Shown here piece by piece: positions 1-15,303 of a DNA stretch of 64,000 bases. The notes beneath the pieces are model-generated. The model worked only from the letters and a program-made list of their open reading frames with translations, ran no database searches and was not told the origin of the DNA. The stretch comes from Modestobacter marinus (GTDB taxonomy: Bacteria > Actinomycetota > Actinomycetes > Mycobacteriales > Geodermatophilaceae): positions 682,001 through 746,000 of the forward strand of contig NZ_JAAMPA010000002.1 in assembly GCF_011758655.1 (NCBI RefSeq), written 5' to 3'. Every line of letters begins with the position of its first letter. The stretch's first letter is position 1. Position numbers and translations under genes: made by a program.

Positions 1-389
1 GCGACCGCGGCACCGACCCCGGCGAGCAGGCCCTCCATCGGGAGGCGCACCCCGATCAGGCCGGTGGAGGCCACCGCGACGTCGACCGCACCGATCGCCA
101 GCTCCGCCGCCACGCGCTCGGCGGTGGTGTGGGTGTCACCGAAGCCGTCGGGACCGGTGCAGGCGTTGGCCCCGCCGGAGTTCAGCACCACCGCACGCAG
201 CCGGTGGTCGGCCAGCACCTGGCGGCTCCACAGCACGGGAGCGGCCGGGAACCGGTTGGTGGTGAAGACGGCGGCCGCGGCGTCGTCGGGCCCGTCGTTG
301 ACGACCAGCGCGACGTCGAGCGCACCGCTGGACTTCAGGCCGGCGGCGACACCGGCCGCGCGGAACCCCTGCGGGGCGGTGACGCTCAC
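1..389 (-). CDS. argJ: Glutamate N-acetyltransferase / amino-acid acetyltransferase ArgJ (partial)
   Basis: N-terminal ~129 residues of ArgJ; the rest runs off the left edge of the window. ArgJ moves the acetyl group from N-acetylornithine to glutamate in the cyclic arginine pathway. The N-terminus VSVTAPQGFRAAGVAAGLK and the segment TTNRFPAAPVLWSR are typical of the family, as is the NSGGANACTG oxyanion-hole region. The GTG start at 389 has GAGGAGG just upstream. It follows argC by 73 nt on the same strand, the usual actinobacterial argCJ order. The self-cleavage Thr motif lies outside the window. Confidence 0.93.
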   Translation of the reverse strand, partial: MSVTAPQGFRAAGVAAGLKSSGALDVALVVNDGPDDAAAAVFTTNRFPAAPVLWSRQVLADHRLRAVVLNSGGANACTGPDGFGDTHTTAERVAAELAIGAVDVAVASTGLIGVRLPMEGLLAGVGAAV

Positions 390-462
390 GAGCCCTCCTC
401 GCTGACGCTCGTCGGCCACGTGACCGACGCTGCTGTGCTCATGCGTGAGCTCGCGAGCTCGC

Positions 463-1623
<1,161 letters not shown>

Positions 1624-1629
1624 TCACCT

Positions 1630-2523
1630 GTGAGCTCGTTCGACCGGATCGTCGTCGTCTTCAACCCGCACAGCACCGGCGAGGCACCGGAGTCCGCCGA
1701 GCAGCTGCGGGACGAGCTGGCGCGGCGGCTCCCGGCCGTCCCCGTGGAGCTCTGCCCCACCCAGCGCGCCGGGCACGCCCGCGAGCTGGCCCGCGAGGTC
1801 GCGGCCACCGGCCGGCCACTGCTGGTCTCGGTCAGCGGGGACGGCGGCTACAACGAGGTCGTCGACGGCGTGATGCAGGCCGGCAACCCGGACGCCGTCT
1901 GTGCGGTGCGGGCCGCCGGCAATGCCAACGACCACCGCCGCACCACGCGCGAGCACCACCTGGCCGATGCGATCGTGGCCGGCGACGTCCGGCGGATCGA
2001 CCTGCTGCGGCTCACCCTCGGCAGCGGCGACGACGCCCACACCGAGACCGAGGTGCGGTACGCCCACTCCTACATCGGGGCCGGCGTCACCCCGGTGATC
2101 GCGGTCGACATCGAGAAGGGCGGCAAGGGCTCGTGGCGGGAGGCCCTCTCGGTGCTCCGGGGCTTCGCCCGCTTCCGCCCCTTCCCGATCCGGCTGGAGG
2201 ACGGCGAGGAGCGCACCATCGACAGCCTGCTCTTCGCCAACATCGCCCAGATGGCGAAGGTGGCCACGCTGAGCGAGGGCGCCCGCCCCGACGACGGCCG
2301 GTTCGAGGTGATCGCCCAGCGGCGGACCGGCAAGCTGCGGGTCCTGGGCACCGCGCTGCGCGCCGCGACCCGGGGGCTGGGCCGGCAGCCGAGCGTGACC
2401 CACTACGCCTTCACCACGCTGGCCCCCATGCCCCTGCAGCTGGACGGCGAACTGGTCGAGCTGGAGGCCGGCACCCAGGTGTCGGTCGACATCGCACCGA
2501 AGGCCCTGGCCACCGTGTTCTGA
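1630..2523 (+). CDS. Diacylglycerol kinase family lipid kinase (DAGK_cat)
   Basis: A 297-aa protein with the DAGK catalytic fold: the N-terminal strand FDRIVVVFNPHSTG (phosphate-binding start) and the ATP-site motif SGDGGYNEVVDG around residues 70-82. The C-terminal beta sandwich contains LDGELVEL, typical of YegS/DgkB-like enzymes. It likely phosphorylates diacylglycerol or a related lipid at the inner membrane face. The GTG at 1630 follows GAGGAGG at 1613-1619; an ATG at 1608 is in frame but lies upstream of that Shine-Dalgarno. Divergent from argC. Exact lipid substrate unknown. Confidence 0.85.
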   Translation: MSSFDRIVVVFNPHSTGEAPESAEQLRDELARRLPAVPVELCPTQRAGHARELAREVAATGRPLLVSVSGDGGYNEVVDGVMQAGNPDAVCAVRAAGNANDHRRTTREHHLADAIVAGDVRRIDLLRLTLGSGDDAHTETEVRYAHSYIGAGVTPVIAVDIEKGGKGSWREALSVLRGFARFRPFPIRLEDGEERTIDSLLFANIAQMAKVATLSEGARPDDGRFEVIAQRRTGKLRVLGTALRAATRGLGRQPSVTHYAFTTLAPMPLQLDGELVELEAGTQVSVDIAPKALATVF

Positions 2524-2561
2524 GCCGCAGTCCCTCGTGCCTGCCGTGCGCCGGGGCACCG

Positions 2562-2993
2562 ATGAGTTCCGCCGCCGGCACCGGTCCCACCGGCATGACA
2601 CCGACCACGAGCACCACGCTGACCGAGCTCGCCGTGACCATGTTCTCCGTCACCGACCAGGACGCCGCCCGCGACTTCTACACCGGGGTGCTGGGCTTCG
2701 AGGTGCGCGGGGACGACCGCTTCGGCGAGGACGGGACGGACCGCTGGCTGGAGGTGGCCCCGCCCGGTTCCTCCGCACGGCTCGCGCTGAACCCGCCGAT
2801 GGGCGGGTCCGCCGGCGGCGGCGCCATCGGGGTGGAGTCCACGGACGTGCTGGCCGAGCACGCCCGGCTCGCCGCCCGCGGGGACGTCGACCTCGACCCC
2901 GCCCCGACCCGGGTGCCCGGCGCACCGCTGCTGTTCTGCGTGCGCGACCCGGACGGCAACGCGATCTGGGTGGTCGAGGCACCGGCCGGCTGA
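2562..2993 (+). CDS. VOC family (glyoxalase/bleomycin-resistance-like) protein
   Basis: A 143-aa single-module VOC protein. The first beta-alpha unit reads LAVTMFSVTDQDAARDFYTG and the last strand LLFCVRDPDGNAIWVVEAP. The second half is a metal-site-like region ending in the usual DPDGN turn and a Glu ligand. This fold includes glyoxalases, dioxygenases and antibiotic-binding proteins; nothing here fixes the substrate. The start is uncertain: ATG at 2562 or in-frame ATG at 2595, both with weak ribosome sites, the second starting closer to the conserved fold. It follows the lipid kinase by 38 nt. Confidence 0.8.
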   Translation: MSSAAGTGPTGMTPTTSTTLTELAVTMFSVTDQDAARDFYTGVLGFEVRGDDRFGEDGTDRWLEVAPPGSSARLALNPPMGGSAGGGAIGVESTDVLAEHARLAARGDVDLDPAPTRVPGAPLLFCVRDPDGNAIWVVEAPAG

Positions 2994-3086
2994 CCACCGG
3001 CGGCCGCGCTCAGGTTTCTGTCAGCAGGGCGGGGCACAGTGGCCCCTGCCCGGCGATCGACGCCGGGCAGGGGGAGGAACACCGCC

Positions 3087-3404
3087 ATGAGCGACGTCCA
3101 GCAGCTGTCCGGTGGCATCGACCTGGTCGAGGAGGACGGCGTGACCGTGCTCCGGCTGACCGGCGAGGTCGACAGCCTGGTGGTCGACGCCTGGGACGCC
3201 GGCGGGCCACACACCCCGGACGCGGGCGCCGTCGACCTGTCGGCGGCGACCTTCCTGGACGGCCGGGCGCTGCGCCTGCTGGTGCGCGAGACCGAAGGGG
3301 CCCGCCGGGGCGGGCGGCTGCCCGAGCTGCGCCGCCCCTCCCCGCTGGTCCGCCGGATGCTCGAGGTCACCGGTGCCGCCGTGTTGTTCGCAGCGGTCTG
3401 CTGA
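3087..3404 (+). CDS. STAS-domain (anti-sigma-factor-antagonist-like) protein
   Basis: A 105-aa small cytosolic protein. It has the STAS pattern: first strand VTVLRLTGEVDSLVVDAW, then VDLSAATFLDGRALRLLV, where the usual D-S phosphoacceptor loop reads TFLDGRAL, so the serine is replaced by Gly. The C-terminal part (RRPSPLVRRMLEVTGA) matches the last helix of STAS proteins. The ATG at 3087 is preceded by GGGGAGG at 3071-3077. It may act in partner switching, but the missing serine argues against simple phosphorylation control. No cognate kinase is adjacent. Confidence 0.72.
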   Translation: MSDVQQLSGGIDLVEEDGVTVLRLTGEVDSLVVDAWDAGGPHTPDAGAVDLSAATFLDGRALRLLVRETEGARRGGRLPELRRPSPLVRRMLEVTGAAVLFAAVC

Positions 3405-3425
3405 GACCTCCCCCGGCTGGCCGGC

Positions 3426-4239
3426 TCAGCCGACCGGGTCGTCGGCTCCGTACGGCCGCAGCCGCAGCTGGCGGGCGGGGCCCTCGGGGGTGGTGGCCCG
3501 GAGCACGTCGAGGTCGTCGGCGCCGGCCCGGAAGAACCGCCCCGACCACTGGTCCAGCTCACCGGCGGCGATCGCAAGGGCCAGGGCGACCACGTCCTCC
3601 GGCCGGGTCCACTCGGTGCGCCCGGCGTGCATCGGCATCGCCCGGGTCATCTCGGTGTCGATCACGCCCGGCGCGAGGTCGAACGCGCGCACCCCGTGCG
3701 CCGCGCCGGCCAGGTCGATCGCCTCGGTGATCCGCATCTGCGCCGTCTTGCCGGCCGAGTAGGCGCTGTAGACGTCGCTGCCCCGGGTGCCCAGGCCGCT
3801 GGCCAGCCCGATCACCCGACCGCCGCCGGCGGCGAGCATCCCGGGGACGACCGCGCGGGAGACCAGGAACGGCCCGCGCACCTGGCTCTCCACCACCTGC
3901 CACCACTGGTCGGGGTCGGCCTCCCACAGCGGCACCTCGGCGGCGTCGATGAGGCCGGCGTTGTTGACCAGCAGGGTGACCGGCCCGAGCTCCGCGACCG
4001 CCTGGGTGACCGCGGCCTGCACGGCGCCGGGGTCGGTGACGTCGGCGGCGACGGCGAGGGTGCGGGCACCGGTGGCGTCGGCGACCTCGTCCATCGCCTC
4101 GTTCAGCCGGTCCGCGGAGCGGGCCAGCCCGGCCACGGTCGCACCGCACTCGGCCAGCCCCTGCGCCAGGTACCGCCCGATCCCGGCCGAGGCCCCGGTG
4201 ACCAGCGCGACCGTGCCGGTGAGGTCGGGCCGGGTCGAC

Positions 4240-4247
<8 letters not shown>
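3426..4247 (-). CDS. SDR family NAD(P)-dependent oxidoreductase
   Basis: A 273-aa classical short-chain dehydrogenase. The cofactor loop is VTGASAGIGRYLAQ; the central NNAG strand is LVNNAGLIDAAEV; the active site has Ser in LASGLGTRG and YSAYSAGK (Tyr-x3-Lys). The GTG start at 4247 overlaps the stop of pheT by 8 nt (GTGGCTGA), so it is translationally coupled to pheST. A role in phenylalanyl-tRNA synthesis is not implied; such tails are common. Substrate unknown. Its 3' end converges on the STAS gene with a gap of 21 nt. Confidence 0.88.
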
Positions 4248-11068
<6,821 letters not shown>

Positions 11069-11160
11069 AGGATCTCCTCTCGCAGGGTGGGGACAGACGA
11101 CGACGCCGTCACCAGCGGGTCACGAGGACCCGCCGGCGACGGCGTCGGCGGTGTTCTGGC

Positions 11161-11550
11161 TCAGGCGGCCTGGGCGCCGGTCGCCTCGGGGTTCGCGGCG
11201 AGCGCGGCCCGGGCGGACTCCACCAGCGTGGCGAAGGTGGCGGGCTCGTTCACGGCGAGCTCGGCCAGGACGCGGCGGTCCAGCTCGATCCCGGCGAGCT
11301 TGAGGCCCTGCATGAACCGGTTGTAGGTCATGTCGTTCTGCCGGGCCGCGGCGTTGATCCGGGTGATCCACAGCTTGCGGAAGTCACCCTTGCGGACCTT
11401 GCGGTCGCGGTAGTTGTAGGTGGCCGAGTGGAGGATCTGCTCCTTGGCCTTGCGGTACAGCCGCGAGCGCTGGCCGCGGTAACCGCTGGCTGCCTCGAGG
11501 GTCGTGCGGCGCTTCTTCTGGGCGTTGACCGCCCGCTTCACGCGTGCCAC
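11161..11550 (-). CDS. rplT: 50S ribosomal protein L20
   Basis: A 129-aa L20 with the conserved N-terminus [15 protein letters not shown] and the rRNA-binding segment [16 protein letters not shown]. It is needed for early 50S assembly and, in other bacteria, represses its own operon by binding the rpmI leader. Third gene of infC-rpmI-rplT. GTG start at 11550. The C-terminus carries a short Ala-rich tail ([15 protein letters not shown]) longer than in E. coli. Confidence 0.98.
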   Translation of the reverse strand: MARVKRAVNAQKKRRTTLEAASGYRGQRSRLYRKAKEQILHSATYNYRDRKVRKGDFRKLWITRINAAARQNDMTYNRFMQGLKLAGIELDRRVLAELAVNEPATFATLVESARAALAANPEATGAQAA

Positions 11551-11587
11551 GTGAGAGCTCCTGTCTGCTGGTTACGGGAAGGGGCGG

Positions 11588-11782
11588 TCAGAGACCGAGG
11601 AGCTTCTTCATCCGGCTGTTGTCGGCCGGGGAGAGCACCTCGGTGCCGCTGATACGGCGCTTCCGGCTCGAGGACTTGTGCTCGAACTTGTGCTGGTTGT
11701 TCGTGTGCTCCGCCACCAGCTTCCCGGTGCCCGTGACGCGGATGCGCTTGGCCGCGCCCTTGTGGGTCTTGTTCTTCGGCAT
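11588..11782 (-). CDS. rpmI: 50S ribosomal protein L35
   Basis: A 64-aa L35: MPKNKTHKGAAKRIRVTGTG at the N-terminus, HKFEHKSSSRKRR in the middle, and the end MKKLLGL. Small basic 50S protein. Lies between infC and rplT; 37 nt separate its stop from the rplT start. A strong hairpin (11806-11839) precedes its ATG. Confidence 0.98.
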   Translation of the reverse strand: MPKNKTHKGAAKRIRVTGTGKLVAEHTNNQHKFEHKSSSRKRRISGTEVLSPADNSRMKKLLGL

Positions 11783-11805
11783 GTCCTCGTCCTGTTCGTG
11801 TCTGT

Positions 11806-11839
11806 CCGCGCCAGGAGCACGGGGGTGCTCCTGGCGCGG
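11806..11839 (-). promoter_or_regulatory. 15-bp stem hairpin between infC and rpmI
   Basis: Perfect 15-bp inverted repeat (arms 11806-11820 and 11825-11839) with a 4-nt GGGG loop, between the infC stop (11873) and the rpmI ATG (11782). In the mRNA it lies 24 nt upstream of the rpmI start. No T-run follows, so it is more likely a processing, attenuation or L20-feedback element than a full terminator. Function inferred from position. Confidence 0.55.
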
Positions 11840-11872
11840 GCCGTCTGGGTCGTGCGGTGGCTCGCGCCCGGC

Positions 11873-12460
11873 TCAGGCCGGGGGTGCCTGCTCCCCGGAT
11901 GCCGCCTGCTTCTCGGCCTTCGCGGAGCGCCGCGCGTCGTCGGTCGCCGCCTGGTTCCGGTGCGGCGCGATCACCATGACCATGTTCCGGCCGTCCTGCT
12001 TGGGGTTGGACTCCACCACCCCGAGCTCGGAGACGTCGCCGGCCAGTCGCTGCAGCAGCTTGTAGCCCATCTCCGGGCGGGACTGCTCGCGACCGCGGAA
12101 CATCACGGTGATCTTGACCTTGTCGCCGCCCCGGAGGAAGCGCTCGACGTGGCCCTTCTTGGTCTCGTAGTCGTGCGGGTCGATCTTGAGACGCAGCCGC
12201 ATCTCCTTGATGACCGTGAGCGCCTGGTTCCGCCGGGCCTCACGGGCCTTCTGCGCGGCTTCGTACTTGAACTTCCCGTAGTCCATGAGCTTGACGACGG
12301 GCGGCCGGGCCATGGGCGCGACCTCGACGAGGTCGAGCTCGGAGTCCTGGGCCAGGCGCAGCGCCTCGCCGATCGGCACGATGCCGACCTGCTCGCCCTC
12401 CGGTCCGACCAGGCGGACCTCGGGGACGCGGATACGGTCGTTGATGCGGGGCTCGGTGAT
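11873..12460 (-). CDS. infC: Translation initiation factor IF-3
   Basis: A 195-aa IF-3 that prevents 50S joining and proofreads initiator tRNA on the 30S. N-domain begins [18 protein letters not shown]; the linker and C-domain include [28 protein letters not shown] and [17 protein letters not shown]. The most likely start is ATC at 12460, with AGGAGAGG ending 2 nt before it and family homology starting at the next codon. No ATG or GTG lies between, and the nearest in-frame ATG (12574) would add ~38 residues unlike IF-3. A rare start codon on infC is a known self-regulation device in E. coli (AUU). First gene of infC-rpmI-rplT. Confidence 0.93.
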   Translation of the reverse strand: MTEPRINDRIRVPEVRLVGPEGEQVGIVPIGEALRLAQDSELDLVEVAPMARPPVVKLMDYGKFKYEAAQKAREARRNQALTVIKEMRLRLKIDPHDYETKKGHVERFLRGGDKVKITVMFRGREQSRPEMGYKLLQRLAGDVSELGVVESNPKQDGRNMVMVIAPHRNQAATDDARRSAKAEKQAASGEQAPPA

Positions 12461-12785
12461 GGCCTCTCCTCTGCTGCTGCGGGGAGGAGTCGCACCCGTC
12501 CCGGGCACCGACGCAGGAAGGCCCCGCGAGCTGCTGCTCACGGGGCCCACTCGCCGGGTTGCCGCAGCGGGCACCCCGGGGCGGGGGTGCTCGTGTGGCC
12601 ACGCGGGACGGCCGGGGCCGACCTGCGCGATCCGGGGACCTGGGCGCCTGTACGGCGCCAGGTGGGAGCGGGCTCCTCTTTGGTCAGTGGCCGACGATCT
12701 CTGCAGAACGCCGACCGCTGTGGTTCACGCGCCTCGATGTAGCGGGGGGAGGCGCACCCAGACTACAGCGCCGGGGCCCCCGCCG
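12461..12785 (-). promoter_or_regulatory. infC leader with three hairpins (325 nt without a gene)
   Basis: No coding frame is supported here. Reading toward infC: a ~10-bp stem with one bulge (12638-12663), a GCACCCC/GGGGTGC stem near 12570-12592, and a GGCCCCG/CGGGGCC stem (12520-12547), then AGGAGAGG before the ATC start. The promoter should lie near 12700-12785, but no clear -35/-10 pair can be picked. Layout suits an attenuated or feedback-controlled leader. Confidence 0.5.
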
Positions 12786-13280
12786 TCATTCCCGGGGGTA
12801 CAGCAGCTCCTCGTGCGGCACGGGGTTGCGTGCCTGGTGGTCGGCGAGCAGCGCCCGCAGGCCACGGACGGCGGCCAGCGCGCGCTCCCCGTCCGCTGCC
12901 TGGACGGCGCCGATGGCCACCTCGTCGTCGTTGCTCAGCAGCAGGCTGGCCCACGGCGAGTGCTGGTCGAACCGCACCGCGCGCACCGCCGACCACGGCA
13001 CCTCGTGGTTGATCACGACGTTGCGGATCCGCACCCCGGAGTCGTCGGCGTCCACCCGGGACCGACCCAGCAGCAGCACGCCGGCGCCCATGGCCAGCCC
13101 GAGCCCCACCATGGCGACCTGGTCGGAGGTGTGGAAGGAGACCACGCCGGTGGTCGACTCCTTCAGCAGCAGGGCGACGATGCTCATCACCAGCACCAGG
13201 CCGGCGGCCATCAGCGCGGTGATGATCCGCAGCCGGCGTGGGACGGCGGAGACCGGGCGGGGCGTGGGGTCGGCGGGCAC
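12786..13280 (-). CDS. PH domain-containing small membrane protein
   Basis: A 164-aa protein. The N-terminus is short and Pro/Arg-rich, followed by two hydrophobic helices (~IITALMAAGLVLVMSIVALL and VAMVGLGLAMGAGVLLLG) and a C-terminal bacterial PH-like domain (RVDADDSGVRIRNVVINHEV, then VPWSAVRAVRFD). This topology is common in actinobacterial proteins of unknown role. GTG start at 13280. Lies between the infC leader and the divergent nnaR; no functional link is visible. Confidence 0.75.
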   Translation of the reverse strand: MPADPTPRPVSAVPRRLRIITALMAAGLVLVMSIVALLLKESTTGVVSFHTSDQVAMVGLGLAMGAGVLLLGRSRVDADDSGVRIRNVVINHEVPWSAVRAVRFDQHSPWASLLLSNDDEVAIGAVQAADGERALAAVRGLRALLADHQARNPVPHEELLYPRE

Positions 13281-13380
13281 GTCACCATCCTGCCCGCTCC
13301 GGACGGCCCCGCGCAGACGCGCAGGTGGGGACGCCGACCGCGGCCACGGCAGCCCGGTCGTGGCGGGCGTGGGGCAGCGC

Positions 13381-13396
13381 GTCACACGGATGGAAC
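13381..13396 (+). promoter_or_regulatory. GlnR-like box upstream of nnaR
   Basis: GTCAC (13381-13385), six bases, then GGAAC (13392-13396): the gTnAC-n6-GaAAC pattern of actinobacterial GlnR boxes, also satisfying AC-n9-AC. It ends 22 nt before the nnaR GTG. GlnR is the global nitrogen regulator of Actinobacteria. Binding is inferred. Confidence 0.55.
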
Positions 13397-13418
13397 ACCG
13401 AGGACGCACCATGGACGG

Positions 13419-14570
13419 GTGACCGACAGCCAGCTCGACCACCCGGTGGCCAGCCCTGCCGGAGACGCCTCGGTGCCGGACCTGTTGCCGCTGGCCGGCT
13501 ACACGGTCGCGGTCACCGCCGCCCGCCGCAGCGAGGAGCTGGGCGCGCTGCTGGACCGCCGGGGCGCCCGGGTGCTCTACGCCCCGGCGATCCGGATCGT
13601 GCCGCTGTCCGACGACGCCGACCTGGTCGCCGCCACCCAGGAGGTGCTGGCCGAACCGGTCGACCTGGTGGTGGCCACCACCGGGGTCGGGTTCCGCGGC
13701 TGGCTGGAGGCCGCCGAGGCCTGGGACCTGCCGCTGCGCGAGCACCTGGCCACCGCCCGGGTGCTGGCCCGTGGACCGAAGGCCCGCGGCGCGATCCGCG
13801 GGGCCGGCCTGGTCGACGCGTGGTCACCGGAGTCGGAGAGCTCCGCGGAGGTCCTCTCGCACCTGCTGTCCGGTGCCGAGGGCCCGCTGCCCGGCCGCCG
13901 CATCGCGGTGCAGCTGCACGGTGACCCGCTGCCCGAGCTGGTGGCGGGGCTCGTGCGGGCCGGCGCCGAGGTGGTCAAGGTGCCGGTCTACCGGTGGGTG
14001 CTGCCCGAGGACACCGCTCCCCTGCGCCGCCTGGTGGCGGTGATCGCCGCCCGCGCCGTCGACGCGGTCACCTTCACCAGCGCCCCGGCCGCGGCCAGCC
14101 TGCTGCAGGTGGCCGAGGAGGAGGGCGTGTACGCCGGCGTCCTCGGTGCCCTGACCGACGCGGTGCTGCCGGTCGCCGTCGGCCCGGTCACCGCCGGCCC
14201 GCTCGAGGCGGCCGGCATCCGCACCGTCCAGCCCGAACGGGCCCGGCTCGGTGCGCTGGCCCGCTCGGTCGTCGCCGAGCTGCCGGCCCGGCACCCGGTG
14301 CTGCACTCCGGCCCGCACACCCTGCAGGTGCGCGGACACGCCGTCGTCCTGGACGGCCGGCTCGTGGAGCTGGCGCCGGGACCGATGGCGGTCCTGCGCG
14401 CGCTGGCCCGCCGTCCCGGCGTCGTCGTCTCCCGCGCCGACCTGCTGGGCGAGCTCTCCGGGGGCGGCGACGCGCACGCCGTGGAGATGGCCGTGACCCG
14501 GCTGCGCGCCGCCCTGGGCGCGCCTGTCGTGCAGACCGTCGTCAAGCGCGGCTACCGCCTCGCCGTCTGA
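13419..14570 (+). CDS. nnaR: Uroporphyrinogen-III synthase-like nitrate/nitrite assimilation regulator (NnaR type)
   Basis: A 383-aa protein. Residues ~25-280 form a HemD-type domain (LAGYTVAVTAARRSEELGAL, then VVATTGVGFRGWLEAAE). The C-terminal ~95 residues form an OmpR/PhoB-like winged helix (SRADLLGELSGGG, AVEMAVTRLRAALG, TVVKRGYRLAV). This HemD-wHTH architecture matches NnaR of Streptomyces and Mycobacterium, a co-activator with GlnR of nitrate and nitrite genes. Adjacent cynS, FNT, narK and nasA-nirBD strongly support regulation over sirohaem synthesis, though enzymatic activity is not excluded. GTG start at 13419, just after a GlnR-like box. Confidence 0.88.
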   Translation: MTDSQLDHPVASPAGDASVPDLLPLAGYTVAVTAARRSEELGALLDRRGARVLYAPAIRIVPLSDDADLVAATQEVLAEPVDLVVATTGVGFRGWLEAAEAWDLPLREHLATARVLARGPKARGAIRGAGLVDAWSPESESSAEVLSHLLSGAEGPLPGRRIAVQLHGDPLPELVAGLVRAGAEVVKVPVYRWVLPEDTAPLRRLVAVIAARAVDAVTFTSAPAAASLLQVAEEEGVYAGVLGALTDAVLPVAVGPVTAGPLEAAGIRTVQPERARLGALARSVVAELPARHPVLHSGPHTLQVRGHAVVLDGRLVELAPGPMAVLRALARRPGVVVSRADLLGELSGGGDAHAVEMAVTRLRAALGAPVVQTVVKRGYRLAV

Positions 14571-14620
14571 CCCGCTCGCCGTCTGACCCCCTGGCCGTCT
14601 GACCCGCTCGCCGTCCGGGG
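14558..14620 (+). repeat. 16-bp tandem repeat duplicating the nnaR 3' end
   Basis: Nearly four copies of a 16-bp unit (CCTCGCCGTCTGACCC and close variants at 14558, 14574, 14590 and 14606). The first copy is the nnaR C-terminus and stop codon, so each further copy repeats the stop. Confidence 0.85.
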
Positions 14621-14638
14621 ACGGACGCGTGTCCGCGG

Positions 14639-14727
14639 CCTCACAGCGAGGGCGACGGGCCGGTGCGGTGGTCGTTCCGTACGGGTCATGCCGGCGCTCC
14701 GCCGTCGAAACGCCTCGTCCCTAGCGT
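14639..14727 (+). promoter_or_regulatory. cynS promoter with GlnR-like array (matches the narK promoter)
   Basis: Shares three blocks at identical spacing with 16310-16398: CCTCACAGCG (14639), GAAACGCC (14707, +68) and CCTAGCGT (14720, +81), plus GTGCGG and GGTCA between them. GTTCC (14674), GTCAT (14685) and GAAAC (14707) fall on an 11-bp register, as in GlnR boxes. TAGCGT (14722-14727) fits a TANNNT -10. It would give a ~50-nt leader to cynS. Confidence 0.65.
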
Positions 14728-14783
14728 TCGGGCTGCCCGGCCGGAGCGCCGGGTGACCTGGCCGAACGCACCCGAGGAGCTCG

Positions 14784-15233
14784 ATGACGCCCGTCCTCCC
14801 GAAGTCCGACGCCGCCGCTCTGGTGGTCGCCGCCCGGATCAGGCGGGGCCTGACCTGGGCCCGGCTCGCCGAGGAGATCGGTGCACCGGTCGTCTGGACC
14901 ACCGCCGCCCTGCTGGGCCAGCACCCGATGACCGCGGAGCAGGCCCGGTGCGCCTGCCGGCTGCTGGGCCTGGACGAGAGCGTCGAGGAGAGCCTGCGCC
15001 TGCAGCCCGCCCGGGGCGCCGACCCGGCGATGCTGGCCGACCCGACGGTCTACCGGTTCCACGAGGCGCTGTCGGTCTACGGGCCGGCGCTCAAGGAGCT
15101 GATCCACGAGGAGTTCGGCGACGGGATCATGAGCGCGATCAACTTCCGCGTCGACGTCGCCCGCCGGCCCGACCCGGACGGCGACCGGGTCGTCGTCACC
15201 TTCGACGGGAAGTTCCTGGACTACCGGTGGTGA
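14784..15233 (+). CDS. cynS: Cyanate hydratase (cyanase)
   Basis: A 149-aa decameric enzyme that decomposes cyanate with bicarbonate to ammonia and CO2. The N-terminal HTH-like helical domain is followed by the catalytic domain, with R91 and E94 in YRFHEAL and S117 in FGDGIMSAINF, matching Arg96, Glu99 and Ser122 of E. coli CynS. GAGGAGC lies upstream of ATG 14784. It lies 70 nt before the FNT channel and probably shares its transcript. A matched nitrogen promoter precedes it, so cyanate here likely serves as a nitrogen source. Confidence 0.96.
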   Translation: MTPVLPKSDAAALVVAARIRRGLTWARLAEEIGAPVVWTTAALLGQHPMTAEQARCACRLLGLDESVEESLRLQPARGADPAMLADPTVYRFHEALSVYGPALKELIHEEFGDGIMSAINFRVDVARRPDPDGDRVVVTFDGKFLDYRW

Positions 15234-15303
15234 CCGGGCTCCCCGCTCCGCCGCGCGCCGCCGCGCGCGCCGCCGTCCCTCCCCCACAGCCGAGGAGCAC
15301 CCC

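Noticed and set aside
12638-12663. Terminator between the PH-like gene and infC
   Set aside because: It would terminate the upstream transcript only if it lay before the infC promoter; position within the leader and lack of a T-run make a leader hairpin more likely.
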